This document shows positions 51,448 through 61,345 of a DNA stretch of 64,000 nt, one piece after another. Made by a program: the position numbers and the translations under genes. Each line of letters begins with the position of its first letter. The stretch's first letter is position 1. The DNA is from JAHJDR01 sp964609965. Its GTDB lineage: Bacteria; UBA10199; JADGCS01. Under the pieces are notes generated by a model. The model had not been told where the DNA came from. It did no database searches and saw only the letters and a list, made by a program, of their open reading frames with translations. The stretch spans positions 71,877-135,876 of the forward strand of contig CAZSTS010000005.1 in NCBI GenBank assembly GCA_964609965.1, given 5' to 3'.

Positions 51448-52599
51448 TTAAAAGTGTGTAGACGATGATATTCCCGAGACCACAACCTGATAGACAGTGG
51501 CAGAGGCACTTCCTGAGACATTTCGAAAGTAAAGATAAAATAGCAGTTCTGTCGAACCTGATAAGAAATCTGTGCTGGAGGTTGGAACCGAAGCATCTTC
51601 CTCGGTGATTTCACCGTTCGTGAATTCAGTGTAGTTTATGCCATCACTAGAATATGACATTGTCCAACTGTCTGGCGTGGCCGTCAGTTTGACATAAATA
51701 TCATTAAATAATGAACAATTGTGCGAAGCAGTCGCCATAAACTGGTCTCCGTGGTCGCTAAACCGCACAAAACAGTCGACATCATTCCCAAGACCAGAAA
51801 TTCCGACTGCGGCATAGTTATAAGTATCCGGATTAGATAAAACTATACTAACATATTCAGCCGTACCAAAAGAGCTGTTTGTTGTTAACGAAATAACCAT
51901 CTCGAAACCACTTTCGCTAACCGATACACTCTCCTTTCTAAGGGTAATATCTAAATAATTAACAACTTCTTCAGAGGTGGCAGAATAATCGATGGTCTCA
52001 TCTTCGACATTTATATTCAATACACTGGAGATATCATCCCAAGAAGATAAAACCGTGCCGCCTATATTCGGGTTTGATAGTGTCCAACAGCTCCTTGAAT
52101 CAATATTAAAATAGTCACTCATGGCACAACCATTAGTAAACTGATAAGTTAAGGCCTCAGGCAGAGCAGTGCCACTTGATCTAGTAATATCTGTATTTAA
52201 CGTCAGTGTGCAATTCAGTAATTGATACTCTGCAACAGTCCTGCTTGGAGAAGAATTCGTCACGGTAAATTCATTCCCAACAAGACCATCGTCTGCATCA
52301 TCGCTTGATAGCACTACTGCAACAGATGGTTGATTCTCATCCGCGATATCTTCACATGTCACTGTAATGTTTCCCGCTGTCGTCACACTATCTTGATTCA
52401 TCGCCGCAGGAAATGTAATTTCAAACGACGTGAAATTTACACCCGTCGTTCCGGAACTATCTATAGTATTATCACTCGCATCTTTTACAGACATTGCAGG
52501 TTCATTGGTTATGCTTGGGTCGGAGCAACACATAGAGACATGATAGAGAAGAGGCATGATAGCAAAGAGTAATACCAATCTATATAGTCTGTTATCCAC
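51448..52599 (-). CDS. Lipoprotein with Ig-like and concanavalin-like domains
   Basis: 383 residues; a GTG start with AAAAGGGGAT upstream. The signal ends YHVSMCCSDPS, with lipidation at one of two adjacent cysteines. About residues 40-150 form an Ig-like domain (NFTSFEITFPAAMNQDSV, FTVTNSSPSRTVAEYQLLNC). About 165-375 form a jelly-roll/laminin-G-like domain (DYFNIDSRSCWTLSNP, YVSIVLSNPDTYNYAAVGI, WTMSYSSDGINYTEF). Likely an outer-membrane binding protein. Its 3' end lies 16 bp from the 44-bp repeat, so the C-terminus may have been altered. Confidence 0.82.
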   Translation of the reverse strand: MDNRLYRLVLLFAIMPLLYHVSMCCSDPSITNEPAMSVKDASDNTIDSSGTTGVNFTSFEITFPAAMNQDSVTTAGNITVTCEDIADENQPSVAVVLSSDDADDGLVGNEFTVTNSSPSRTVAEYQLLNCTLTLNTDITRSSGTALPEALTYQFTNGCAMSDYFNIDSRSCWTLSNPNIGGTVLSSWDDISSVLNINVEDETIDYSATSEEVVNYLDITLRKESVSVSESGFEMVISLTTNSSFGTAEYVSIVLSNPDTYNYAAVGISGLGNDVDCFVRFSDHGDQFMATASHNCSLFNDIYVKLTATPDSWTMSYSSDGINYTEFTNGEITEEDASVPTSSTDFLSGSTELLFYLYFRNVSGSASATVYQVVVSGISSSTHF

Positions 52600-52771
52600 A
52601 ATAATCCCCTTTTCGAATATTTAGTACCAGCCTACTCATGACCAGATTCAAGTACCCCGATATTTTCTGCTCTTATTATTCACATTCTACAGAAAAGCAA
52701 CTTTGTGTCGATAGGCCAACTGCGTCGCGCCAAAGGTCGATTAGAAAAGAGGTCAAGTCTTGATTAAAGAA

Positions 52772-52822
52772 GAATTAGGGATTCGAACCGAAGTGAGCGC
52801 CGAGCAGGTGCGAGGAAAAGTG
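52772..52822. repeat. tRNA T-arm-linked repeat (TTAGGGATTCGAACCGAAGTG)
   Basis: TTAGGGATTCGAACC, as in the tRNA-Lys 3' end, is followed by GAAGTGAGCGCCGAGC and GCGAGGAAAAGTG. The complement of the latter part is at about 47738-47762, and a related GAATTCGAACCAAAGTGAGTGC is at 56223. The 400-bp gap 52600-52997 contains no gene. Confidence 0.55.
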
Positions 52823-52929
52823 CTTTTGCAAAGAACGGAAGTACGTCAGCACAAAATCAACTCTGATCTTTAAAATTCCTCTACGAAATCAGGGCATTAA
52901 GACTAAACATTAAAGCATTTAAATAACTG

Positions 52930-52958
52930 TAGTCATATGTTGTTTGAATCGATATAAT
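52930..52958 (+). promoter_or_regulatory. Sigma-70-like promoter of the 52998 lipoprotein
   Basis: TAGTCA, 17 bp, TATAAT. The start codon follows 40 bp later with AAGGGGGC as ribosome binding site. Confidence 0.6.
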
Positions 52959-52997
52959 AGAGGGTAGTAATCTTTTTTTCTATAATAAGGGGGCATT

Positions 52998-54191
52998 ATG
53001 TATAGAATTATATTAGCTATGCTACTCGCGATCAGCCTATTGGCCTGTGGCAGCAGCGAGACAAGCGAATTAGATACGACGGCAGTTTTGGATCTGAGCC
53101 AACTACCAAAGGCAACAGGTCCCATGGCTGATGCATCAGAGTCAATTTCTGCAATGAATCTGAACCTACATGTTGCAACAACAGGAATGGTGATCGGCAC
53201 GACAGATTCCAGCTTCTTTAGTTCATCGAGCAGCCCAGCAGCATGTGAGACATTCAATCTCTTTAGAGAGGCGGTGACTTCAGCATCTCAGGCAGATATG
53301 ATCATTTGTTTTGTTGGATATATGAATGACTATTTTAGCAGTGGTGTGACGGATGAAGACGGTAATCCTGTTAGTGATATAGATATTTACGATGGCGAGT
53401 ATCATATATTCAATTTGACAATTACTGGTGATGCTGGGGCTCCAGGACGTGTCAAGATGAAGTTAACAAAGAATGCAGCAGGAGAATCCATCGAGTCATT
53501 TGAGATGTTCATGTGTGCCTTAGACGGAGAGGATCTGGTGCAGAATGAATATGTAAGTCAGACGATAAGTGATTCAAATGAATTAACTATGACTGCCAGA
53601 GGGCAGAGCCAAGATACTGATGGTAGTGGTTGGCATGCTGTTGTTGCTGGTGGAATGTTAGATGATAGTGGAGCCTATCTTTCAAAGACAATCCAGATAA
53701 CACATAGCGGTGAATGGGGTGATTATGGTCCAAGCTGGGGAACGGGAACGTTGGTGCAGGCAGGCAGTGGTTTCTCGTTTTCTGGATATCGTGCGAATTT
53801 ATATAATGAAGAAGTAAATTACGATGCTGCCTATTCAGGTGGTGAAGTCTTAAATGCTACATCTTCTTCTCCATTGCTTATGGCCTTAGGTGACGGAGCT
53901 GCGAATCATGAGTCTTCTTGGGACATTGGTGGAATTGATTCTTGGGATGGCGATACCGGATTGTCAGTTGAGATTAATGACTTCACTACTGCTGCAAGTA
54001 CTGAAGAAGTTCCAACTGTGTCAGAGACTCAAGAATCGATCGCATTTGAACCAGCTCAGGGATGGGATTGCAGTGACGATGTTAGCGTTGGTATTCTTAC
54101 TATGCCGGAAGTGCAATTTTCTGATATGATGACGGCCTGCAGTGATTATTCAATGGAACACAGTTGGATTGATTGCGGGAATCTCGAGTAG
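52998..54191 (+). CDS. Serine-rich WDC-motif lipoprotein (copy 1)
   Basis: 397 residues; lipobox SLLACGSS. It contains TGMVIGTTDSSFFSSSSSP, ADMIICFVGYMNDYF, a beta-rich middle (GSGWHAVVAGGMLDDSGAYL) and a C-terminal block GWDCSDDVSVGILTMPEVQF with paired cysteines. The protein at 61777 is a near copy over its full length, in opposite orientation, so this is a recent duplication. Related WDC ends occur in the proteins at 3365 and 63010. Function unknown; presumably an outer-membrane lipoprotein. Confidence 0.85.
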   Translation: MYRIILAMLLAISLLACGSSETSELDTTAVLDLSQLPKATGPMADASESISAMNLNLHVATTGMVIGTTDSSFFSSSSSPAACETFNLFREAVTSASQADMIICFVGYMNDYFSSGVTDEDGNPVSDIDIYDGEYHIFNLTITGDAGAPGRVKMKLTKNAAGESIESFEMFMCALDGEDLVQNEYVSQTISDSNELTMTARGQSQDTDGSGWHAVVAGGMLDDSGAYLSKTIQITHSGEWGDYGPSWGTGTLVQAGSGFSFSGYRANLYNEEVNYDAAYSGGEVLNATSSSPLLMALGDGAANHESSWDIGGIDSWDGDTGLSVEINDFTTAASTEEVPTVSETQESIAFEPAQGWDCSDDVSVGILTMPEVQFSDMMTACSDYSMEHSWIDCGNLE

Positions 54192-54303
54192 GGTAAATAG
54201 ATATTCTTCAATGTCCTTTGTCAAGATTGATACTGAGTTTATCGAAGAACTTGACCCCCTTTCTCAGACAAAAATCACCATTGGCCCATCAGATTGTCGA
54301 TTC

Positions 54304-56049
54304 TTAATCTCTTGTAATCTTATCAATCCCATTAGGATGTAAAAGGTAAATTATGTCATTAGTAGTATCGTTTAAAACATAAGCTGTATCAATAGGCGTG
54401 TAACAAGAAAATGCATCTGCATCACCTTCAGGTGTTACGCGGTAAAGCCAGAAATCAGGGTTAAGAATCCACCAAATGTTTCCGTTAGCACCAATCGAAA
54501 AATTATAATATGGACAGCAAACGCCTTCGAGATCCTTTTGTGCTAAAATTGACGTTGTGCCAGCGTCTAGATCTAGCTGGAAAATCCACCTTTCAACATC
54601 AGGTCCTGTGTCATGCCGTTCATCTTCTGCAGAAATAGCATACAATGTTCCATCTACTGGGCTAGCATCAATGGTAAACCCTCTATAAGCTTTATGCGTA
54701 GAAACTGTGTAGGCATTGACATAGCCAGAAGTTGAGTACTCATGAATGATAGCTGTTGTATCAGAACCCCCACTTAAAGATACACCATAAACATTTCCTG
54801 TTATAGGATTATACGCAATGTCTCCATATTCGCCTGTTGTTTCACTAGTGATTTCTGTTCCTGTGCTTGCAAAACTTGTGTAGTGAAATATACCTGTTGC
54901 TGTATCAGATGAGAGATTCATAAAAAGACCATTGTTGCTATCAAAAACAAAACTTCTAATGGTTGCATTAAGATTATTCATTATTGTTTCAGAATTACCA
55001 TCAGAATCATAAGCCATAAGTGTTGAGCTTGTTCCAGATGCTGTGCATAAATCTACAGACATGTATATTTTACCATCACTGCCTAATCTAGCAATATTTG
55101 TGCTATCATAAGGGGGTGCAATAAGTTGCTTGCCTGTAAGCATATTAGGATCATAATACGTGATTTGTCCTGACGCCCATGAAGCAAAAACAAATGTACC
55201 ATCATCTAGAATAATAAAATCTGAAGGAGAAAGTACATAACAAGGGTTTTCACTGTAGGAGGAAACTAGAGATGTCATATCACCTGTTGATATATCTACT
55301 TCAGCTAAGGTGTATTCAGTTCCCAAATTTGTACCATAAAGCTTGCCATTACTGTCTACCATAATATGTGCCAAGTCTGGCATGATATCGGTTAAAAGCG
55401 TTGTTGTTCCTCCTGTTGCCTTGCTAAGCTTGCCTTCACTAGAGCTTATAATGTACACATTATCATTGCTATCAGCAGCCACATCTATTTCTTCACCTGT
55501 AAAACCTGAGGCTATCTGAGTATAAGACCCATCAGAAAAAACTTCGTAAATAGCTCCATTGTCTACAGCGTACATTTTATTTGCTGAACTGTAAAAATAA
55601 ATAGATCCTACTCCACAAGTTCCCCAAGTTGTGTATGTTCCATCGCTTTTATATTGTCTAACAGTAGTATTAAATTGCACAAAAAACGTATCATTTGGAC
55701 CGCCCACAATAAAACTGGAAGGCTCTGCATCGGTAAAGTCGACGACAGTGGTTATAGTATCAGCACTAATATTTAAAAGAGATACTCTTTTATTACTATT
55801 GCTATCAAGATGTTGCACATAAATGGTCTCATTAAACGATCTTGTTATGCGCGACAAACCATTAAGTGAATGATTGTAAATGCTCGTACTTGTATAACCT
55901 GAAGGTAGTTCTTGCTCTTCACTTCCATCGTCTTGACACGTGAATGAAAATGCATTTGAACTTGATGACGAACTCGACCCCCCACAGTCAATGAGGAAAA
56001 TAAGTGGAATAACAGATAATAAAAATACAATAATAATTAGTTTTTTCAT
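54304..56049 (-). CDS. Beta-propeller (NHL-like) lipoprotein
   Basis: 581 residues. Lipoprotein signal IPLIFLIDCGG, then a poly-Ser linker and about 540 residues of propeller-like repeats: GPNDTFFVQFN, SANKMYAVDNGAIYEV, DSNDNVYIISSSEGKLSKA, DSNGKLYGTN, GSDGKIYMSVD, NPITGNVYGVS and GANGNIWWILNP. The recurrent (D/S)xxGxxY pattern fits six or seven NHL/SMP-30-like blades. No active site is evident. It is convergent with the 52998 gene. Confidence 0.83.
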   Translation of the reverse strand: MKKLIIIVFLLSVIPLIFLIDCGGSSSSSSSNAFSFTCQDDGSEEQELPSGYTSTSIYNHSLNGLSRITRSFNETIYVQHLDSNSNKRVSLLNISADTITTVVDFTDAEPSSFIVGGPNDTFFVQFNTTVRQYKSDGTYTTWGTCGVGSIYFYSSANKMYAVDNGAIYEVFSDGSYTQIASGFTGEEIDVAADSNDNVYIISSSEGKLSKATGGTTTLLTDIMPDLAHIMVDSNGKLYGTNLGTEYTLAEVDISTGDMTSLVSSYSENPCYVLSPSDFIILDDGTFVFASWASGQITYYDPNMLTGKQLIAPPYDSTNIARLGSDGKIYMSVDLCTASGTSSTLMAYDSDGNSETIMNNLNATIRSFVFDSNNGLFMNLSSDTATGIFHYTSFASTGTEITSETTGEYGDIAYNPITGNVYGVSLSGGSDTTAIIHEYSTSGYVNAYTVSTHKAYRGFTIDASPVDGTLYAISAEDERHDTGPDVERWIFQLDLDAGTTSILAQKDLEGVCCPYYNFSIGANGNIWWILNPDFWLYRVTPEGDADAFSCYTPIDTAYVLNDTTNDIIYLLHPNGIDKITRD

Positions 56050-56174
56050 GGAAAAGAATTATGAGGCTTTTTGAGATATTAGTAAATAATTAATTACCAA
56101 TATAATAATCACCCACAAGCAAGCAGGCAAACAGATGCCTAAAGGTATCTGGCAAACTGAGCGGTAGAAATATT

Positions 56175-56210
56175 AATCCTGAGGCCACTTCGTGGTTTCG
56201 GGATTTTTTT
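56175..56210 (+). terminator. Hairpin with T-run in the 56050-56273 gap
   Basis: AATCCTGAGGCCAC-TTC-GTGGTTTCGGGATT, with two wobble pairs, then seven T on the plus strand. No plus-strand gene ends here, so it may stop antisense transcription or be a repeat. A GAATTCGAACCAAAGTGAGTGC unit follows. Confidence 0.5.
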
Positions 56211-56273
56211 ATGCTGTTTGAAGGAATTCGAACCAAAGTGAGTGCTAACTTAATTATTTGCTGTATCGTTTCT

Positions 56274-56783
56274 TTATTTGACTTTAGCAAACAGGTAGGC
56301 GTCAATATACTTCCGTGACCGGCTGGATATGCCCTTTTTCAACACACCTTCTTTTTTATAACCATTTTTTATAGCAACCTGTGCGCTGGCTTTGTTGCTT
56401 TTGGCTGTTACAATTGTGATGCGTTTTAATTTGAATTTGTTGAAAGCAAGTTTTTCGATTTCTTTTACAGCTTGAGATGCAATGCCCTTGCCCCATAAAG
56501 CCTCTTCGACAAAATACCCAATTTCACCCACATGTTTATAAAGGGGGCTCATATTTAAGCCAATAGCACCGACAATTTTATTTTTGTAAACGATTGTGTA
56601 ATTGAATGCGATTCGCTTTTTTCTTCTCATCGCGTTTTGTTTCAAAAACCTAATTTCTTCATTAAGTGTTTTAGGGTTAGCGAGAAGGTGGCCAAAATTT
56701 GGATTGGTTAAAAGTTCAAAAAAACGTTTAGCATCTGTCACTCTTTGAGGTCTGATTTTTATTTTTGGCGAAACATGTTTCAT
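56274..56783 (-). CDS. GNAT-family acetyltransferase (RimJ/RimL-like)
   Basis: 169 residues. It follows the ribosomal-protein acetyltransferase pattern: IKIRPQRVTDAKRFFELLTN, IVYKNKIVGAIGLNMSP, EIGYFVEEALWGKGIASQAV (acetyl-CoA pyrophosphate loop W-GKG-A), KRITIVTAKSNKASAQVAIKNGYKKEG (N-AS--V--K-GF block). The substrate is unknown. It begins 2 bp after the flavin-reductase-like gene on the same strand, so the two form an operon. Confidence 0.9.
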   Translation of the reverse strand: MKHVSPKIKIRPQRVTDAKRFFELLTNPNFGHLLANPKTLNEEIRFLKQNAMRRKKRIAFNYTIVYKNKIVGAIGLNMSPLYKHVGEIGYFVEEALWGKGIASQAVKEIEKLAFNKFKLKRITIVTAKSNKASAQVAIKNGYKKEGVLKKGISSRSRKYIDAYLFAKVK

Positions 56784-56785
56784 AG

Positions 56786-57304
56786 TTAGATTCTTTCTGC
56801 CGAAACCCCCAAAACCTTTCCAAAATAAACACGGTGGTAATCTTTTTTAGGGTATTTTTTCTCGATAGAAGGATCGAGAAAATGGCTGCTATCAAGGTCT
56901 TGCCAATAGATCTTTTGTGCTTCGACAACAAGTTTTGCTTCTTCAAAGCAGGGGGAAGGGACTTGAAGAGATGGGGCTGGAGTCAGGCCAGCTTCTTTAA
57001 TCTTATCGCCATCACGTCCAGATTTTGTGCCCAGGAGATTTAAGGCAGGTTGAAAATCTTTGGAAAAACCCGAAAGAGTAAATGTGTCGTACTTTTCCAT
57101 GAACTCATAAGTGTAACGAGTAGGACGCACAACAACTTGAACAAAAGGCATGTTCCACATTGTTCCAAAACTTCCCCAGGCTACGGTCATGGTATTAAAA
57201 TCTTTTTTTTCAAAATCCCCAGCTGTAAGCAGGAACCATTGCTTGGCCCAAATATCAAAAACATTGGTATCAAATTCGTTTAATGAAATCTCTTGTCTTT
57301 TCAT
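56786..57304 (-). CDS. Flavin reductase-like FMN-binding protein
   Basis: 172 residues with AAAGGA before the ATG. The split-barrel flavin-binding fold is recognised from WFLLTAGDFEKKDFNTMTVAWGSFG, FVQVVVRPTRYTYEFM, DTFTLSGF and LLGTKSGRDGDKIKEAGLTP, typical of the flavin reductase-like domain (phosphate-binding T-M-T and GRDGDKI blocks). It could reduce FMN or bind it as an oxidoreductase; the partner is unknown. It lies 30 bp from the helicase stop on the same strand. Confidence 0.88.
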   Translation of the reverse strand: MKRQEISLNEFDTNVFDIWAKQWFLLTAGDFEKKDFNTMTVAWGSFGTMWNMPFVQVVVRPTRYTYEFMEKYDTFTLSGFSKDFQPALNLLGTKSGRDGDKIKEAGLTPAPSLQVPSPCFEEAKLVVEAQKIYWQDLDSSHFLDPSIEKKYPKKDYHRVYFGKVLGVSAERI

Positions 57305-57334
57305 GGCAATTCCTTTCGAGATGTTTTTTCTCTT

Positions 57335-58540
57335 CTACCACCCACCGCGTCTTCTACGACCGCGGGAGGCTGTTTTTTTGCCTTCTACAAAAGGTTCAAC
57401 ACCAGCTACAGTGCAGCGAGGAATTTCTTGGCCAATTTCAATCTCGATATTTTTTATCTGTGCTAAATCTCTCCAGGTGGCGATTGTAGACACAAGGCCT
57501 TCGGCATTCCCTCTGGCTGTTCGACCAGCCCGATGAATGTACTCCTCGACTGTTTCGGGGATATCAAAGTTCACCACATGTTTAATCCCTTGTACATCGA
57601 TCCCCCGTGAAGCAATGGCTGTGGCAACAAGTATGCGATGTTGTCCAGCTCTAAAACCTTCGAGTGCCTTCACGCGTTCCTTTTGTGTTTTGTCTGAATG
57701 GATATCAATAACAGGGTGACCTTCGTGAAAGAGTGTTTTGTAAAGCCAATGTGCGTCCTGACGAGTTCGGGTAAAGACAAGTGTGGAGCCGAGTTCCTGA
57801 TGCAGAAGAATGAGCAGACAATCTTTCCTTTCCATGGCATTGACAAGATAAAGTCGATGAGAGATTCCCTCTGCAGCCTTGCCCTCGGGGAGGATATCAA
57901 TTCTTAAAGGGTCATTGAGATATTTATGAGCTAGTTGTTCGATTGCATTTGGCATGGTTGCCGAAAACATCATGGTATGACGTTTTTTGGGAAGCATCCT
58001 GAGAATAGACTGGATTTGTGGTAAAAAACCAAGATCAAGCATGTGATCGGCTTCGTCAAAAACGAGTTCTTCGATACTTTTGAGGCGCACAGTGCCGCGG
58101 TTCATATGATCGAGTAAACGCCCGGGTGTGGCAACGATCACATCTGCCCCTCTTCGTAGGTCTTTAATTTGTGGTTGTATGGGCACACCACCAATCAGGC
58201 AAGTCGTTACTAGCTCATGATGCTTTCCAAAAAGATCAAGAAACGCCTTTGTTTGCATAGCAATTTCTCTTGTTGGTGATAGCACCAACCCTCTCACACC
58301 TTCACCATGTTGAAGACGTTCGGCAAGCGGGATGACAAAGGCAGCTGTTTTTCCTGATCCGGTTTGAGCAAGCCCAATCAAATCTCGTCCTAAAAGAGCA
58401 GGAGGAATCAAGTCAGATTGAATTGGAGTGGGGTGCTGAAAGCCAATTTGAGTGAGTAACTTTAATGTAGCCTTAGAAAGCCCCAGGGATTGAAAATCTT
58501 TGTCTGTTGTTGAAACAGGATGTTGGCCAATTTTGTCCAT
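57335..58540 (-). CDS. DEAD-box RNA helicase (RhlE-like)
   Basis: 401 residues with the full motif set: Q motif GFQHPTPIQ, motif I AQTGSGKT, Ia PTREIA, Ib TPGRLLD, II DEAD, III SAT, IV LVFTRTRQDA, V ATAIASRGID, VI HRAGRTAR. A short basic tail RGRRRRGGW, as in RhlE/CsdA-type proteins, may add RNA binding. Acts in RNA unwinding, ribosome assembly or RNA decay. Single gene or head of the helicase-flavin reductase-GNAT run. Confidence 0.93.
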   Translation of the reverse strand: MDKIGQHPVSTTDKDFQSLGLSKATLKLLTQIGFQHPTPIQSDLIPPALLGRDLIGLAQTGSGKTAAFVIPLAERLQHGEGVRGLVLSPTREIAMQTKAFLDLFGKHHELVTTCLIGGVPIQPQIKDLRRGADVIVATPGRLLDHMNRGTVRLKSIEELVFDEADHMLDLGFLPQIQSILRMLPKKRHTMMFSATMPNAIEQLAHKYLNDPLRIDILPEGKAAEGISHRLYLVNAMERKDCLLILLHQELGSTLVFTRTRQDAHWLYKTLFHEGHPVIDIHSDKTQKERVKALEGFRAGQHRILVATAIASRGIDVQGIKHVVNFDIPETVEEYIHRAGRTARGNAEGLVSTIATWRDLAQIKNIEIEIGQEIPRCTVAGVEPFVEGKKTASRGRRRRGGW

Positions 58541-58605
58541 ATGCTTTAGACCTTATAGACTCATTTGTCTCAAGCTGCAAGGGCCTTATCCGGCAGTGTG
58601 GGTCA

Positions 58606-61164
58606 TCAAGACAGGGGCGGTTCTTGCGTAGCCACTTCTTCAACTCCCCAGATTTTAGCTGGATCAACGTATTCATAAGATATTTCTAATCGTCTCATAA
58701 TATCGTCAATCTGATCTGGAGTAGGCATAAACCAACCTGTTGAACGGTTGGCAAACGAGTTTCCATGCATTGGTGCTCTCTGGGCTTCAAGTTCTAAACA
58801 AATCCTAAAAATTGACTTCACGCTTTCTAAAGCTTTTATTGGTTTTGTTGATGTAAAGTGTAGGTGATAATGAGTTTGCGCATGTGCTGGGTCACACATC
58901 ATCATGGCCACACGCAAAAATTGCGACATGATATTTCCTCTGCGAAACGCAGCAACACCACTTGTCAAAGTTTTTGATCGTACACGACATTCTAAGAGAA
59001 GATAGTCTTCTAGTAAAACAGTATTGCTTTTTGGTGCAATTACTGCCTTGGCTTCAAAAGCGGATAAGGTTTGCGCAGGAATGGTGGGCATATAAGTCCC
59101 ATCAGGATCTACAATATAATAACCGAAAGGTCTTCCTGCTGCTTCCGTCCAATATTTCCTATCTGGAAAAGGATCATAATGTGGCAAGTGTTCAAGGGCC
59201 CACACCTTGGCAATGAATTCATAACAAAATCCTCTAAATGTTATGTGAATTCTTGGGTCTCTATTATCGCGTATTGCTACAAAACTATCATCAATATCTA
59301 GTTTTCCTTCGGCTTTCTCATACATTTTTTTATCAAAATAGTGCTTCAAAAAATCGTCTTGCCTTACGGCCTTGAGACTCTCTAATTCTTCAATTCTAAA
59401 CACATAATTATAAATAGATTCTAATATACGACTAACAAGAAACTTTTTTTCTAAAGAAGGTCTTTTACGATTATAAAGCCTGAGGTTATAGAGAATTTTT
59501 CCTATTCTCGAAGCGCTGTTTATAGAGCCAAAGGCTGTTTCTAATAAAAAAAGTGCTTGAGCTTGCTCTTTTGATAATCTCGCAGGTCTGATTGATAGCC
59601 TTGGTCCTGGTAAAGTAGCTCTTACAATAAAAGGTCTTTCCAAAAAACGATAATATTGGTTTAATTTATCTGTATTCAAATACCCATTATTATCCTGAAA
59701 AAATGAAAGAAATTGAAAATCACTTTTTAATCCGTCAAAACCTTCTCCTGATTGAAGGGCATGGTCTACCTGACTAAAAACACATACAGTTGCGTCAGAA
59801 GAAAAGCCCACTCTTCTTATGGAGAATCGAAAAAAATCGATTATTTCAGCTGCCTGGGGATGCAAACACCCTTTTCCTTTTGTTTCTTGGAGCACTCTTC
59901 TCAGAATTTCGGTTTTGAATAGGTAATCAATTTGATCTGTTTGAATAACTTCTAAAAGAGCTTCTCTTTGAGGTAAATCAGCTGCAAGAAGTTTAGTGGC
60001 TTGATTGGAAAGGTGGCTAAATTCTTGCATGCTTCTTACAATAGCGCCAACAGCTTTTGCTTTGCTTAATCCTCTTTCCCTGTTTTTTTGATAAGTCCTA
60101 TAACAGGATTGAATATCTCTTCCTGTGTATCTGCCTCTTGGTGCCGCCATAGTGGCTATACAGCGAATAAGAATTACGTGTTCATCTGTGAACAGAGGAG
60201 GGTGATTCCATCTTAGGTCATTTCCTGTTACATCTAGTTTGCGAAGAATGATTTTTTTGACACTAAAAGGAATTTTTGGTGATTGAAATATGGTTTCTAT
60301 TCTAGTTGCAATTCCTTTTGAAAAAGCTTTTTTTGTATAGTCTATTTTTTTGAAATTTCGTTCAAAAACAAAACGAATTCTTTTAAATGTAGCATCTGAA
60401 TGCTTTCGATAAGATAAGAGTTCATACAGGTCGTGTTCATTGAAATACCGTGAAGAAATAATAGTGTGGATAATATATAAAAGTTCTTGAACAACTGTTT
60501 GTTCTGGCAATGTACAGCCCTTTGCCATATCGACTATGAACTTGCAGAGAGCTTTCTTAAGCTTCAATGGAATAGGAGCCATTTCTAGAAGAAGGCGTAA
60601 GTTAGGAATAACTTTTGGAAGACAGCGAAGAAAACTCAGCCTATTTGCTATTTGATAATATGTACGGACATCATCATCAGAATGAGATTGTAATTCTCTT
60701 TTAAAACCGTCTGAAAAAATAATGGAACGTCCAAGATACAATAGGTTTCTTTGTCGTTCTCCTGGAGTACCTTCTTCGTGGTCAGGCTGGAATAAATCAA
60801 CAAAACTTGCCAGACGATCTGAAACACCCCATTCTCTTACTACACCAGCGCACTCAACGGGAAGGGGTGTGATGGCATCAGCAGGAACTTCTCTCATGCA
60901 ATTTGGATTTGATAAAGGACTTCTAGCTAATCTTGCGGCAATAGCATCTACAGGTTCTCCTGTGAGCATAGAAATAAGCCCTGCGTCTTGCCTAATGCCT
61001 TTCAGTTCATGGTCATCTAAAACAAAAAAATTAGTTGTTGGAGGGAGGTCTACGTTCCAAGCTGTTTCTGGTTGCTGAGATACACTCAGTGCAAGAGAAC
61101 CTTGCACAGGAGCAAGTGGAAAAGAAACAGGTGAAGATAGTATGCTAGTAAAAAATGAACTCAT
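58606..61164 (-). CDS. Large protein of unknown function
   Basis: 852 residues. No signal peptide; the N-terminus is low-complexity (MSSFFTSILSSPVSFPLAP). The body is mostly helical (RSIIFSDGFKRELQSHSDDD, RLSFLRCLPKVIPNLRLLLEM, KALCKFIVDMAKGC), with a more beta-rich C-terminal third containing HITFRGFCYEFIAKVWALEHL, YYIVDPDGTYMPT and HYHLHFTS. There is a His-rich AQTHYHLHF stretch. No family or catalytic motif is recognised. The N-terminus resembles in style that of the riboswitch-controlled protein at 1873 (Ser/Pro/Gln-rich), as seen in some secreted effector proteins, but this is weak. Confidence 0.8.
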   Translation of the reverse strand: MSSFFTSILSSPVSFPLAPVQGSLALSVSQQPETAWNVDLPPTTNFFVLDDHELKGIRQDAGLISMLTGEPVDAIAARLARSPLSNPNCMREVPADAITPLPVECAGVVREWGVSDRLASFVDLFQPDHEEGTPGERQRNLLYLGRSIIFSDGFKRELQSHSDDDVRTYYQIANRLSFLRCLPKVIPNLRLLLEMAPIPLKLKKALCKFIVDMAKGCTLPEQTVVQELLYIIHTIISSRYFNEHDLYELLSYRKHSDATFKRIRFVFERNFKKIDYTKKAFSKGIATRIETIFQSPKIPFSVKKIILRKLDVTGNDLRWNHPPLFTDEHVILIRCIATMAAPRGRYTGRDIQSCYRTYQKNRERGLSKAKAVGAIVRSMQEFSHLSNQATKLLAADLPQREALLEVIQTDQIDYLFKTEILRRVLQETKGKGCLHPQAAEIIDFFRFSIRRVGFSSDATVCVFSQVDHALQSGEGFDGLKSDFQFLSFFQDNNGYLNTDKLNQYYRFLERPFIVRATLPGPRLSIRPARLSKEQAQALFLLETAFGSINSASRIGKILYNLRLYNRKRPSLEKKFLVSRILESIYNYVFRIEELESLKAVRQDDFLKHYFDKKMYEKAEGKLDIDDSFVAIRDNRDPRIHITFRGFCYEFIAKVWALEHLPHYDPFPDRKYWTEAAGRPFGYYIVDPDGTYMPTIPAQTLSAFEAKAVIAPKSNTVLLEDYLLLECRVRSKTLTSGVAAFRRGNIMSQFLRVAMMMCDPAHAQTHYHLHFTSTKPIKALESVKSIFRICLELEAQRAPMHGNSFANRSTGWFMPTPDQIDDIMRRLEISYEYVDPAKIWGVEEVATQEPPLS

Positions 61165-61345
61165 TTTTTCTAAACAATCTTCACCTTATATGCCTTGATT
61201 AGGTGTCGGTTATGATTAGCAAAAGTTGCTAAAGATAATTTCTTTCTGAGTGTCTTAGGAACTGGAGGTAAACCATTTAAAAGCTAAGAAAATAATACAG
61301 TAAAATCAAATATATAGACAGGGATCGCAGTTTATGTAAAGAACA

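Noticed and set aside
51282..51614. 110-residue open frame with an integrase-like end
   Set aside because: Only the last 36 codons are integrase-like; the rest reads through the 44-bp repeat and antisense to the 51448 gene.
52919..53257. Minus-strand 112-codon frame
   Set aside because: Antisense to the lipoprotein at 52998, with no ribosome binding site and a composition typical of a shadow frame. The same shadow appears opposite the copy at 61777.
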